Shown: piece by piece, positions 36,113 to 45,776 of the stretch
Layout: the number at the start of each line of letters is the position of its first letter
Position numbering within the stretch: the stretch's first letter is position 1
DNA from: Lotus japonicus
Taxonomy: Eukaryota; Streptophyta; Magnoliopsida; Fabales; Fabaceae
DNA length: 64,000 bases
NCBI RefSeq assembly: GCF_012489685.1
Contig: NC_080046.1
Location: 43,363,176-43,427,175 of the forward strand
Direction: 5' to 3'
The notes under the pieces: generated by a model
The model's database searches: none
The model's input: the letters and a program-made list of their open reading frames with translations, nothing else
What the model was told of the DNA's origin: nothing
Program-made: the position numbers and the translations under genes

Positions 36113-36125
36113 TCTCCCCCTTTTT
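36113..36125 (-). promoter_or_regulatory. Polypurine tract of SIRE-A
   Basis: On the minus strand CAAAAAGGGGGAGAT abuts the 3' LTR start TGTAAGATC, the expected position for priming plus-strand DNA synthesis. Two further copies of the AAGGGGGAGTA motif lie inward near 36593-36606 and 36655-36667. Confidence 0.85.
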
Positions 36126-36853
36126 GATGATGACAAAACTAGGATTTTTGATGAACAATTCTTAAACATTAAACTGAATTCACTCAGAGTTTAGAGATAT
36201 AGAATAAGACTTATCCTGATGTGAATAGTTTATCTTGCTCATTCTGAATTCAAGTCACTTCTTGATTCTGAGCTTAGCTCCCCCTGAATCTAATACTTGA
36301 TGAAAACGTTAGTAAAGTCTAGATTCTGAGCTAAATGATGTAAGAGTTCAGAATGAAAAACTTATGACATAGATGAAAAACGAATAATCAGAGCGCATAA
36401 GTGATCAGAGTCATGGACAAGGTATCAGAGTCTTGGGTATCAGAGTCAACTTAGAATCACTTCAGAAGAAGTGAAATGTATTCCTTGTATTTGCCCAGTG
36501 ACACATCTATGGTCATGAAGGTGGAACTCTTAAAATCTCCAAAAGAAAAATAAATCACACTAACACATCTTACACATCAAAAACTGGGTGTACTCCCCCT
36601 TTTTGTCATAAGCAAAAAGCTTGGGGTGTGAAAAACTTAGCTTGAAGTACAAGGTACTCCCCCTTAGAGAAGGTCTAAGTTTAAAATAAAGTGAAAACGA
36701 TGCAAGAATCAGAGTTAGGCGAAATAAATAAAAGAGTTAATGCAAGGGATGAACGTTTACCACCGGTCAAGTGAGTAAATAGAAGGGTCAGTTACCAAGA
36801 ACTTAACCTCGAGAAACTGTAGGAGCATTAACTTGCAGAGAGAAAGTGAAGCC

Positions 36854-36861
36854 TATATAAA
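36854..36861 (+). promoter_or_regulatory. TATA box of the antisense gene in SIRE-A
   Basis: TATATAAA on the plus strand, 53 bp upstream of the ATG of the antisense frame at 36914, a normal plant spacing allowing a short leader. It lies on the strand opposite to gag-pol transcription. Confidence 0.6.
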
Positions 36862-36913
36862 GCGTTGGAGAGAAAGGTAAGCTTCACACCTCGAATAATT
36901 TTCAGTAAAAAAA

Positions 36914-37306
36914 ATGGCATCATACAGCGTAGCACTAGAAGAGCTGAGGAAGAAGGCCTTTGAAGAGGACTTGTTCCTTAACATCAGGCATCCAGAGGGT
37001 ACAGCGACCATCTTGGAGCTAACACGGACACTGCTGGAAGAGGACCTGCGTCCAGAGTTGGAGAGAGACCTGAAGGAATTTCTTGCCTTTGTGGAGGAGG
37101 TGCAAGAACTCAGCCGGCTTGAACTCAAGCTGCTGGAAGAGAAAGAGTGTTTGGAAGAGAAGCTCAAGACTTCAGAAGAGATTCTGGAGAGGGATGAGCT
37201 AAAGAACAGGCTCAGCAACATCCAGCATGTACTGGAGCGTCTGGAGAAGGATAGGTCAGAGCAGCGCCAGGAGTGCAGAAGAATGAGGAGAGATCCTCCA
37301 TTCTAG
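36914..37306 (+). CDS. Antisense gene inside SIRE-A: 130-residue charged helical protein, unknown
   Basis: A 130-codon frame on the plus strand lies between the env-like gene and the 3' LTR and is antisense to the retrotransposon RNA. It starts MASYSVALEELRKKAFEEDL in an A-rich context (AAAAAAAATGGC), and is rich in Glu, Lys, Arg and Leu with heptad-like spacing (RLELKLLEEKECLEEKLKTS), so a coiled coil from about residue 60 to 115 is likely. It ends RRMRRDPPF. A TATA box (36854) and an AATAAA signal (37352) frame it, making a complete small transcription unit convergent with the env-like gene. No homologue is recognised; antisense frames are known in other retrotransposon lineages (Tat/Ogre, Grande), but the role is unknown. 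The second SIRE copy has lost this region. Confidence 0.65.
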   Translation: MASYSVALEELRKKAFEEDLFLNIRHPEGTATILELTRTLLEEDLRPELERDLKEFLAFVEEVQELSRLELKLLEEKECLEEKLKTSEEILERDELKNRLSNIQHVLERLEKDRSEQRQECRRMRRDPPF

Positions 37307-37351
37307 ACTTTTTAGGGAAGTAATGTATGATGTAAACACAAAAAGATTATG

Positions 37352-37357
37352 AATAAA
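37352..37357 (+). terminator. Poly(A) signal of the antisense gene
   Basis: AATAAA 46 bp after the stop codon of the 130-residue antisense frame and before the end of the convergent env-like gene at 37509. The motif is common in AT-rich DNA, so position is the main support. Confidence 0.5.
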
Positions 37358-37508
37358 ACGAGTTTAGCAAACATATGAGACACAAGTATATAGATATGCA
37401 TATATAATCACAAACGAATAAAATAGAATAAGTAAATAAAAAAGAAACAGAGTTTAACAAAAGGAAAACAAAGTTAACGAAAAAGAAGAAAAATAAGAGA
37501 TCCTAAAA

Positions 37509-40367
37509 CTAAGGTTTGTCAGTGCGTCGCAGAAGTTCCATCATCATGTGCTTCATCTCAATCAGCATGGATTCATGAGTGTCAAGACGTTGTTCCATGA
37601 TGTCGAGTCTGGATGAGCTTGTCTGAGTAGAACTGGAAGGAACATTCTGAGCAGCTTGAGGATCTGGAATGGAAGCAGAAGCAGCAGGAGTAAACACAAC
37701 TAGTGCAAGTGCTTGGCATTTAAGAGCTTCAGCCTCAGCTTCAAGTCGCTCTGCCTCAAGTCTGGCTTGTTCAGCTTGAGCTGCTGCAAGACGTGCAGCT
37801 TCTTCTGCTTGTTCTTTCTTTCTCTTGGCTTCTTCAATAGCTTCAAGAAGCTTATTTCTCTGTTCTAGTTCATGAAGAGCCACCCTTCTAGCAAACATTT
37901 GCTTTGCAGCCTCAATGCTCTGACTTCCCTCTGCATGCAGGAGCTGCATCATAATTGGAACTTGAGCCACTAGCCAAGTGCTCAGATTGTTCCACTCATC
38001 AGCCACACTTTCAGCGTTCTCACTGAGGTCAGTCTGACCGTGCACATTGCGGAGCCTCAAGGAGGCTTCATGATAGAAAATATTGATGCACTCAGAGAGA
38101 GATGTGGGTTGAAGGTGAGTATAGGGAATTATGGAGAGGTTGGTTTCAGGAGAGGCTGGGTGATTGCTGCTATGAGCTTCAGAGACACCTTGTGGAGAAC
38201 CAATGTTAATCATGGGAGCATTGGGTTCAGAGGTTCCAAGGTGGGGGTCTGAAGTTTCAACCAGAGGATGAGGTGATCTAACCGAGGATTGGTTAGACAC
38301 TGAATGTTCGGGTTCAGGTTCTGGTTGAATAGGCTCTTGTTGGTCAGGGACATGGTGAGCTTGTTGAACCAAGGGGTCTGCCTCTTGTAAAGGATTAGCC
38401 AAGATAGGTTCATCTGGGTCTACTAGACGTTCAGGTCTAGGGCCAGGATATCTCCTAGGGCTTGGACAAGTTAGGTAATATTCTTCCAAGGCAGACACCT
38501 TTTCTTTTCTAACCTCCATGAATTTTCTAATGGATTCAGAGTTATTGGAGGGAGAAGAATCAGCAACATTGATTGGGAAGGATACAGGTGTAAAGGCTGT
38601 TGATGAGTCTGTATCCGTGGTTCTGGCAGCAGGACGTTCTGATGCTATGGGAGCAGAGTGATCAGACGTTCTGGGTTGTGGTTCTGTTTGGTTTGGCTCG
38701 GGTTGGTCATGGATGATTGGTTCAGAAAGTAATGGGTCGTACGGAATGGTGAGGAGAGAGGTTGGTTCTTCTGACCTAGAGGGTTGATTCTGAAGCAAAT
38801 TCCAGAGAGGTGCTTCAGTAGGAGAAGGTTGAAAGAAGGAAGATCTTGGGGAATGTGGTGGAGTGGTGGTTTGTTCGGCTGGCTGGGATTCAGGAATAGG
38901 AGTGAGGGGATTTGAGGAGTGTTTGAGCATAGCAGAAATAGGGAGTGCATCAAATAAATTCAAATCATCATCAGAAGCAAGTGCAGGCTTACTTGAATGT
39001 GCTGATGATCTAGTCACTCTGACAGGAGGTTCAGTCCTTCTGACCACTTCAGCAGCTGGTTCCACCCGAGTAGGCTTCACCACGATTCTGACTTTCTTCT
39101 TCTTCTTCTTTGGAGGACCATCCTCACTATCACTATCATCACCATCATCAGGCTTTCTCTTCGTCTTCTTGACCAGAGGGACATCAGATTCCTCAGAAGA
39201 TTCGTCCAGAACCATCTTCCTCTGAGCTTTCCTCTTGGGAGGAGAAGGAAACTCTGGAGCTGGTGGCAGTCTGCTGACGAAATCATCAAGGTCAATTTCG
39301 AAACCTTGAGCCCTGAGGTCTTCAACATAGCATCTGATGGCGTCAGGATTGTCCGCTTGTGTCCACAGAGGGTAGTCATTCAGAGGCATTCTTCTTCCTC
39401 TGATTTCAGAAGATGTGTCTTCATGAGCAGGAGCAATCTTCTTCTGGACCAAACCCATCTTCTTCAGGGAGTTTGCAGTGAAGACATCACTGACAATTGT
39501 GCTTAGATCCTCTACACATCCAGCATTGATCAAATCTTGCACCAAGTTGCTTTCAATGAGAAAGTCTGAGAGCAGCCTCCCAAAAGGGATATATTTGATT
39601 GCAGACTTGATGGAGGCGGTGGTGCGAGACTTCCGGATGCATTCCTTCAAGTAGGAGAACAGGAAGTAGGGAAGGCAGATCTTCTTCTGATCTTGGATGA
39701 AGAACAACATCACCTTCTGGTTGAAGTTGATGTAGTCTGGAGAACTGCCCTTCGGTCTCTGGTTTATGCAGTGAAGCAGGATCTTGTGCCAAATTCTGAG
39801 TTTGGGATGAAGGTCCATCACCTTGTAACTCGTCTTGCCCGGTTTGAAAGTGGTGTACAGGGCCTGGTTGATTTTGTCCTTGGTGCTAGGTTTCAGCTTC
39901 GATTCCGTGAGTTGGAAACGAAACCCATAAGCAGTATCTGCACCCAGCAAGTGCACGAATGACTTCTCAGTGATGGTGATCTTTCTTCCAAGAATATGAG
40001 AGACCACCTGAGTATCATCGCAGTCGGCGTGCTTCCAAAATTCCTTTACCAGTTTCTCATACACTGGTCCTCGAAGTCTGTTGAAGTAATTTCCCCAACC
40101 TTGAGCTTGGACTTCAGGACGAAGATCATACCCATTTGTAGCCAGATTGTCGAGGTTGAATCTCCATTCTGCCAGGACTTGGAGTTCCTCAGGAGCAAAT
40201 ACGCAGTGAACGGCACAGCCCCGTTCTGCAATTGGAACAATCTGCTCTTGCGCTTGAACTTGTTCTTGTGCCGGGTTCTCAGAGCCCCTTTGACCCGTTG
40301 CTAGACCAACTACCATGTGAGGGAACTGAGGTGCATCTGCATTAGATCTTCTGGTTTGTCTCACCAT
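37509..40367 (-). CDS. SIRE env-like protein (third gene), 952 residues
   Basis: The start MVRQTRRSN at 40367 is chosen because the second SIRE copy keeps the same start context (MVRQTRN) although the frame is open further upstream to 40601. The first ~380 residues form a conserved globular region (IPIAERGCAVHCVFAPEELQ, YDLRPEVQAQGWGNYFNRLR, DLHPKLRIWHKILLHCINQR) of the kind found in plant retrotransposon env-like or 'plant transposon protein' frames. Then come an acidic/serine segment with a basic PPKKKKKKVR run near 425, a long Pro/Ser/Thr/Glu-rich part, and a coiled coil at about 826-879 (EEAKRKKEQAEEAARLAAAQ). It follows pol by about 435 nt in another frame, so it needs its own translation route. 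No clear signal peptide or fusion peptide was seen; calling it an envelope is by position and lineage only. Confidence 0.8.
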   Translation of the reverse strand: MVRQTRRSNADAPQFPHMVVGLATGQRGSENPAQEQVQAQEQIVPIAERGCAVHCVFAPEELQVLAEWRFNLDNLATNGYDLRPEVQAQGWGNYFNRLRGPVYEKLVKEFWKHADCDDTQVVSHILGRKITITEKSFVHLLGADTAYGFRFQLTESKLKPSTKDKINQALYTTFKPGKTSYKVMDLHPKLRIWHKILLHCINQRPKGSSPDYINFNQKVMLFFIQDQKKICLPYFLFSYLKECIRKSRTTASIKSAIKYIPFGRLLSDFLIESNLVQDLINAGCVEDLSTIVSDVFTANSLKKMGLVQKKIAPAHEDTSSEIRGRRMPLNDYPLWTQADNPDAIRCYVEDLRAQGFEIDLDDFVSRLPPAPEFPSPPKRKAQRKMVLDESSEESDVPLVKKTKRKPDDGDDSDSEDGPPKKKKKKVRIVVKPTRVEPAAEVVRRTEPPVRVTRSSAHSSKPALASDDDLNLFDALPISAMLKHSSNPLTPIPESQPAEQTTTPPHSPRSSFFQPSPTEAPLWNLLQNQPSRSEEPTSLLTIPYDPLLSEPIIHDQPEPNQTEPQPRTSDHSAPIASERPAARTTDTDSSTAFTPVSFPINVADSSPSNNSESIRKFMEVRKEKVSALEEYYLTCPSPRRYPGPRPERLVDPDEPILANPLQEADPLVQQAHHVPDQQEPIQPEPEPEHSVSNQSSVRSPHPLVETSDPHLGTSEPNAPMINIGSPQGVSEAHSSNHPASPETNLSIIPYTHLQPTSLSECINIFYHEASLRLRNVHGQTDLSENAESVADEWNNLSTWLVAQVPIMMQLLHAEGSQSIEAAKQMFARRVALHELEQRNKLLEAIEEAKRKKEQAEEAARLAAAQAEQARLEAERLEAEAEALKCQALALVVFTPAASASIPDPQAAQNVPSSSTQTSSSRLDIMEQRLDTHESMLIEMKHMMMELLRRTDKP

Positions 40368-40801
40368 TTTGAAGAGGTTGAAGGTTTGAGGTAGAAGATG
40401 AAGGTAAAAAATGAAGAGAGATCGAGAGAGAAATCGAGAAAAAGCGGTTTTGAAAAGCAGAGAGTAAAAACCGGAAGTGAGAGAGAACGTGTGTGTATAG
40501 TGGGTTTTATCAAATAACCGTTGTTGATTCAAAAAGCACTTTAAGATCAACGGCTGAAAATTAAAGATAGATAGTAACAGTAAAATACACAAATCACACA
40601 CAAGAGATAAGCATATCTACACGCAATCATAACAGACTGTCACACGGGCACAAGGAACTATGCATCAGAAATACTGACACACGTGTTGTTGTCTCAGCTT
40701 CAGAGTCAGTACCAGTGGGTACACACACTCTGATTGAGTTACCTTCTGGACTAGACATCTTCTGATCAAGAAGTATCATAGTCAGAGGTTCTGATCCATC
40801 T

Positions 40802-43800
40802 TCACTCTGGACAAAAGTCCATGTTTAGATTTTTCAGAATAAAATTAAATCTATCCTCTGCTAAGGGCTTTGTAAAGATATCTGCCCATTGATGGTCAGT
40901 ATCAACAAACTTCAGAAGAAGTACACCCTTCTGTACGTAATCTCTAATAAAGTGATACTTTACCTCAATGTGCTTTGCCCTTGAATGCAAGATAGGATTC
41001 TTACTCAATGAGATTGCAGCAGTGTTATCACAATAGATTGGGATATTGCTCTCAAGGATCTGATAATCCTCCAGCTGATGTTTCATCCAGAGCATCTGAG
41101 TGCTGCATATTGCTGCTGAGATATATTCTGCTTCTGCAGTTGATAGTGCAATGGTTGATTGCCTCTTGCTTGCCCATGAGACTAAATTGCTTCCCAGAAA
41201 TTGACAATTTCCGGAAGTACTTTTTCTCTCTGTTCTATCTCCAGCATAATCAGCATCACAATAACCTGAAAGCTTATACTCTGATGTTTTCTTATACATC
41301 AAGCCAAGGTTAGTGGTGCCTTTCAGATACCTTAGGATCCTCTTAACAGCAGTTAAGTGGGTTTCCCTTGGATCTGATTGGAAGCGAGCACATAAGTGAA
41401 CACTAAATAATATGTCTGGCCTAGATGCAGTTAAGTATAGAAGTGAACCTATCATGCCACGATAGAGCTTCTGACATACTTTACCACTTATATCTTCTTT
41501 CTCCAGAATGCATGTTGGATGCATTGGAGTCTTGGCCACTGTAGATTCCAGCATATTGAACTTCTTCAGAAGTTCTTTAGTGTACTTGCTCTGATGGATA
41601 TATGTTCCTTCTGGTGTTTGATCAACTTGTATTCCCAGAAAGTACTTTAATTCTCCCATCATACTCATCTCAAATTCAGCCTGCATCATCTCAGAAAATT
41701 CTTTGCATAGAGATTGATTAGCAGAACCAAATATAATATCATCAACATAAATTTGCACAATTAAGATATCATCTTTATAAGTCTTGCAAAAAAGAGTTGT
41801 ATCTACTTTACCCCTTACAAACTCATTCTCCAGAAGGAATGAGCTAAGTCTCTCATACCATGCTCTGGGAGCTTGCTTCAGACCGTAGAGTGATTTCTTC
41901 AATTTGAACACATGGTCTGGTTTCTTTTCATCTTCAAAACCTGGGGGTTGATGAACATAGACTTCCTCTGAGATATAACCATTTAGGAAGGCACTCTTTA
42001 CGTCCATCTGATGTAGAACAATGTTGTGATTTACTGAGAAAGAGATCAACAGTCTGATTGCTTCCAGTCTTGCTACTGGAGCAAATGTTTCAGTGTAGTC
42101 TATTCCTTCCTGCTGGCTGTAGCCTTGAGCAACTAGCCTTGCCTTGTTTGTGACTACATCTCCTTTCTCATTCAGCTTGTTTCTGAATACCCATTTCGTT
42201 CCAATAACATGGACACTCTCAGGCTTCTTCACTAAGCTCCAAACATCGTTCTTGGAAAATTGATTCAATTCTTCTTCCATGGCCAGAATCCAATCCTTGT
42301 CCTGAAGAGCTTCATCTATGGACTTGGGTTCAATTAAGGACACCAATCCTTTCAGACTCAGCAAGGTCTCTTCAGAAGGTCTGAAGGCAGATCTGGTTCT
42401 GACTGGTTCGTCTTTGTTGCCTAGAATCAATTCCTTAGGGTGAGCTGCAGTGATTCTGCTCTTCTTCAGAGTTTGTGAGTTAGAGGGACCAGCTTCTTCC
42501 TCTGGTTCATCTTCCTCTGGCTCAACTTCCTCTGGAGCTTTGCCTTTGTCAGAAACATTAATGCTTAAATCTGCAAACTTTTCAACTAGCTTTGACTGGT
42601 CAGAGTCAAGCTTATCATCAAATCTAACATGAATAGATTCTTCAATAGTCTTAGCATCAGTATTATAAAATCTAAAACCTTTAGATCTATCAGAATAACC
42701 AAGTAATAGACACTTAGAAGACTTAGCATCAAATTTATGCAATCTATCCTTAGTATTGAGAACATAACAAACACAGCCAAAAGGATGAAAATAAGAAATG
42801 TTGGGTTTTATGTTCTTCCACAATTCATAAGGAGTCTTATTCAGAATTGGTCTCACAGAGATTCTGTTCTGAATGTAACATGCTGTATTTACTGCCTCTG
42901 CCCAAAAATGCTTAGCCATGCCAGTTTCTTGGAGCATGGTTCTAGCCATCTCCTGAAGAGTTCTGTTCTTCCTCTCAACAACACCATTTTGTTGAGGAGT
43001 TCTGGGACAAGAGAAATCATGTGCAATTCCATAGGAATCAAACAGACTCTCAAACTTGTCATTCTCAAACTCTCCACCATGGTCACTTCTGACACGTACA
43101 ATCCTACAAGCCTTCTCGTTTTGCACTTGAGCAATGAAGGTAGAGAACACAGCATGAGACTCATCCTTGCGGGTTAGAAACTTTACCCATGTCCAGCGGC
43201 TATAGTCATCAACGATAACCATCCCATATCTCTTGCCACCTATAGACTCAGTTTTCACTGGTCCAAAAAGGTCGATATGCAGAAGTTCCAACGGCCTTGA
43301 GGTTGAGACAACATTCTTTGCCTTGAAAGGGACTTTTGTGAATTTGCCTTTCTGACATGCTTCACAAAGAGCGTCTGAAGCGAACTTCAGATTGGGTAAG
43401 CCCCTGACAAGGTTTAGCTTGCTCAGCTGAGAAATCTTTCTCATACTGGCATGCCCTAACCGTCTATGCCATACCCACTGCTCTTCATTAACAGACATAA
43501 GGCACTTCACATTCTGAGCCTCCAACTCAGATAATCTGATCTTATAGATGTTGTTCTTCCTCTTGCTGTTAAATAGAACAGAGCCATCGATCTGACTTAC
43601 AGCCCGGCAGGACTTTTGATTGAATATAACATCATAACCCTTGTCAGCTAATTGACTTATAGACAATAAGTTATGTGTTAAGCCGTCTACCAATAAAACA
43701 TTATCAATGCATGGGCTACTATCTACACAAATAGTACCAGTACCAACAATTTTACCCTTTTCATTTCCTCCGAAGCCAACTTCGCCTCCAGGCTTAAGTT

Positions 43801-43906
43801 TCAGCTCTCGGAACATACGCTTTTCTCCCGTCATGTGACGCGAGCATCCACTGTCCAGATACCATGATTGGTGTTTCAGTGGAGCTATCAAGGATATCTG
43901 CAACAT
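40802..43906 (-). CDS. SIRE-A pol: protease, integrase, reverse transcriptase, RNase H
   Basis: About 1,034 codons, all open. In order: protease active site [13 protein letters not shown] at about residues 16-28; GAG-pre-integrase HHCC finger ([12 protein letters not shown] then CEACQKGK); integrase DDE residues in [26 protein letters not shown] and [14 protein letters not shown]; reverse transcriptase with DVKSAFLNG, the catalytic IYVDDIIFG and [15 protein letters not shown]; RNase H with [17 protein letters not shown] and [11 protein letters not shown]. The frame lies +1 relative to gag and overlaps it by 113 nt, so pol must be made by frameshifting or another bypass. The first in-frame ATG is just upstream of the protease motif and is probably not a natural start. 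Apparently functional. Confidence 0.93.
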   Translation of the reverse strand: MLQISLIAPLKHQSWYLDSGCSRHMTGEKRMFRELKLKPGGEVGFGGNEKGKIVGTGTICVDSSPCIDNVLLVDGLTHNLLSISQLADKGYDVIFNQKSCRAVSQIDGSVLFNSKRKNNIYKIRLSELEAQNVKCLMSVNEEQWVWHRRLGHASMRKISQLSKLNLVRGLPNLKFASDALCEACQKGKFTKVPFKAKNVVSTSRPLELLHIDLFGPVKTESIGGKRYGMVIVDDYSRWTWVKFLTRKDESHAVFSTFIAQVQNEKACRIVRVRSDHGGEFENDKFESLFDSYGIAHDFSCPRTPQQNGVVERKNRTLQEMARTMLQETGMAKHFWAEAVNTACYIQNRISVRPILNKTPYELWKNIKPNISYFHPFGCVCYVLNTKDRLHKFDAKSSKCLLLGYSDRSKGFRFYNTDAKTIEESIHVRFDDKLDSDQSKLVEKFADLSINVSDKGKAPEEVEPEEDEPEEEAGPSNSQTLKKSRITAAHPKELILGNKDEPVRTRSAFRPSEETLLSLKGLVSLIEPKSIDEALQDKDWILAMEEELNQFSKNDVWSLVKKPESVHVIGTKWVFRNKLNEKGDVVTNKARLVAQGYSQQEGIDYTETFAPVARLEAIRLLISFSVNHNIVLHQMDVKSAFLNGYISEEVYVHQPPGFEDEKKPDHVFKLKKSLYGLKQAPRAWYERLSSFLLENEFVRGKVDTTLFCKTYKDDILIVQIYVDDIIFGSANQSLCKEFSEMMQAEFEMSMMGELKYFLGIQVDQTPEGTYIHQSKYTKELLKKFNMLESTVAKTPMHPTCILEKEDISGKVCQKLYRGMIGSLLYLTASRPDILFSVHLCARFQSDPRETHLTAVKRILRYLKGTTNLGLMYKKTSEYKLSGYCDADYAGDRTERKSTSGNCQFLGSNLVSWASKRQSTIALSTAEAEYISAAICSTQMLWMKHQLEDYQILESNIPIYCDNTAAISLSKNPILHSRAKHIEVKYHFIRDYVQKGVLLLKFVDTDHQWADIFTKPLAEDRFNFILKNLNMDFCPE

Positions 43907-45704
43907 AGATAATCTTGTCCTTAGGTACCCACTTTCTGGGTCCTCTTTTGTTAGTTACCCCAGAGGTTATGATCACCTTGGGTGTCTCAACATAATATTT
44001 TAAAGGAATATTTGCATGATATTTAGTCATAGAGAAAGATCCTTTTTTAAGAGGATGTTTAGCAACTTTAGCAGGTACAGGATCAGGCAATATGGTTCCA
44101 GAGGGAACAAAGCATTCATACAAGGATTTAGCTTTAGACACAAAAGGCTCATTTCTAATTGGTTTAGAATAGCCAATGCCATGCATTCCATTTCTGCTTA
44201 CGCCATAGATCATTGAAGCCATTAAGCTTCTATCCACGCTTTTAGCTAGGAATCTTTGAAAAGACTTTTCATACTTAGATTCATTTCTACAATCAGAGGC
44301 ATCACAGGCAACAATTTCTTCTAACTTAGCAATCTGGTTCTTAAGCACAGAGTTAGAATTTACCAAAGCATGATTTTCATTTTTCAAATCAGAAATAATT
44401 TTCTCATGTTCAGAAGGAGTCTTGGAGACAGCAGATAAGTTCTTTTTCAACTTTTTATGCTTAGACAATAAGGAGTTATACTTATCCATGATATCAGACA
44501 AAGCATGTTTCAGTTCAGAGGTAGAGAAAGAAGCAAATACCTCATTTTCATCGTCTGAGTTAGGATCTCCTTCTGATTCTGAGTCAGAGTCAACAGCTTC
44601 CTTTGACTCTGCTCCTTTGTCTTTGACAATGGCCATGAGTCCTTGGACTTCACCATCAGAGTCAACATCCTCTGACTCTGATTCATCGAATGTCACCATC
44701 AGACTCTTCTTGGTCTTGAAGTGCTTCTTTGGCTTCTTGTCTTTCTTCAACTTTGGACAATTACTTTTGTAGTGCCCAGATTCTTTGCACTCAAAACATG
44801 TGACTTCCTTGATTGAATACTTCTTCTGGCCTGAGGACTCATACTTTCCTTTTGCCTTTCCAGAGCCTTTGAACTTGCTCTGCCTGTGCTTCCAGATGCG
44901 GTTGAGTCTCTTGGAGATCAGAGTCAGCTCATCTTCATCAGAATCTTCTGATGCTTCTTCAGATTCTTCTTCTTCAGCTTGAAGAGCCTTTGACTTCTCA
45001 ACCTTAGCCTTTTCAGATTTGGATTTCAAGGCTATGGACTTTTTCCTCAGATCTTGCATCTCTGTGCGCTTCAGCTCATGGCATTTCAAAATGCTGATGA
45101 GTTCTTCTAAACTCATATTCTCAACGTCTCTCGTGAGCTCTATTGAAGTCACCAAGGGCATCCAACTTTCAGGAAGACACCTGATGACCCTTATGACATG
45201 ATCTTTTGTTGTGTAGCTCTTGTTGAGAGGTCGTATGCCAGCTACAAGCAATTGAAATCTGGAGAACATTTCTTCAATGGACTCATTTGGCTCCATGATG
45301 AAGGATTCATACTTTTGGATCAAAGACAATGCCTTTGATTCTTTGACTTTCTTGTTTCCTTCATGAGACATCTTCAGAGATTCAAAAATGCCTTTAGCAA
45401 ACTCACGATCTGTAATCTTCTGGTACTCTTCATAGGAAATAGCACTTAGAAGAATTGCTCTTGCTTTGTGATGTTGTGAGTACAGCTTCTTTTGATCTGC
45501 AGTCATCTCTGACCTTGGGATCTTCTTGCCATCTGCATCAACTGGACGCTCGTAGCCATCCACAATAATATCCCAGAGATCTGCATCGAAACCCAGAAAG
45601 AAACTTTCCAGTCTATCTTTCCAATATTCGAACCTTTGACCGTCGAACATAGGAGGCTTTGCATTGTAACCATCTCTTTGAGTTTCACTGGTGGTGGCAG
45701 CCAT
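43794..45704 (-). CDS. SIRE-A gag (nucleocapsid precursor), 636 residues
   Basis: Starts [20 protein letters not shown] about 70 nt after the 5' LTR. A copia-type gag domain ([55 protein letters not shown]) covers roughly residues 20-215. A CCHC zinc knuckle, [14 protein letters not shown] (C-X2-C-X4-H-X4-C), lies at about 298-311, followed by Lys-rich and acidic Ser/Asp/Glu segments and a coiled coil near 395-460. The protein would package element RNA into virus-like particles. The last ~38 codons read through the start of the protease region in the wrong frame (ending KAYVPRAET), the same as in the second copy. Confidence 0.92.
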   Translation of the reverse strand: MAATTSETQRDGYNAKPPMFDGQRFEYWKDRLESFFLGFDADLWDIIVDGYERPVDADGKKIPRSEMTADQKKLYSQHHKARAILLSAISYEEYQKITDREFAKGIFESLKMSHEGNKKVKESKALSLIQKYESFIMEPNESIEEMFSRFQLLVAGIRPLNKSYTTKDHVIRVIRCLPESWMPLVTSIELTRDVENMSLEELISILKCHELKRTEMQDLRKKSIALKSKSEKAKVEKSKALQAEEEESEEASEDSDEDELTLISKRLNRIWKHRQSKFKGSGKAKGKYESSGQKKYSIKEVTCFECKESGHYKSNCPKLKKDKKPKKHFKTKKSLMVTFDESESEDVDSDGEVQGLMAIVKDKGAESKEAVDSDSESEGDPNSDDENEVFASFSTSELKHALSDIMDKYNSLLSKHKKLKKNLSAVSKTPSEHEKIISDLKNENHALVNSNSVLKNQIAKLEEIVACDASDCRNESKYEKSFQRFLAKSVDRSLMASMIYGVSRNGMHGIGYSKPIRNEPFVSKAKSLYECFVPSGTILPDPVPAKVAKHPLKKGSFSMTKYHANIPLKYYVETPKVIITSGVTNKRGPRKWVPKDKIIYVADILDSSTETPIMVSGQWMLASHDGRKAYVPRAET

Positions 45705-45762
45705 TGTTTTTCACACCGGCCCGGATCACTGAACACTGTTAGGTGTGGTAATCAGAACTTGC

Positions 45763-45774
45763 GCTCTGATACCA
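45763..45774 (-). promoter_or_regulatory. Primer-binding site of SIRE-A (initiator tRNA-Met)
   Basis: The minus strand reads TGGTATCAGAGC three bases after the 5' LTR, matching the 3' end of plant initiator tRNA-Met, the usual minus-strand primer of copia elements. Confidence 0.9.
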
Positions 45775-45776
45775 AT

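Noticed and set aside
36853..37221. Minus-strand serine-rich frame over the antisense gene
   Set aside because: It is the complement of the Glu/Lys-rich plus frame; low complexity and no start context or domain.
40368..40601. Upstream extension of the env-like frame to 40601
   Set aside because: The extension is low-complexity and differs from SIRE-B, whereas MVRQTR is conserved in both copies, so the start at 40367 was preferred.
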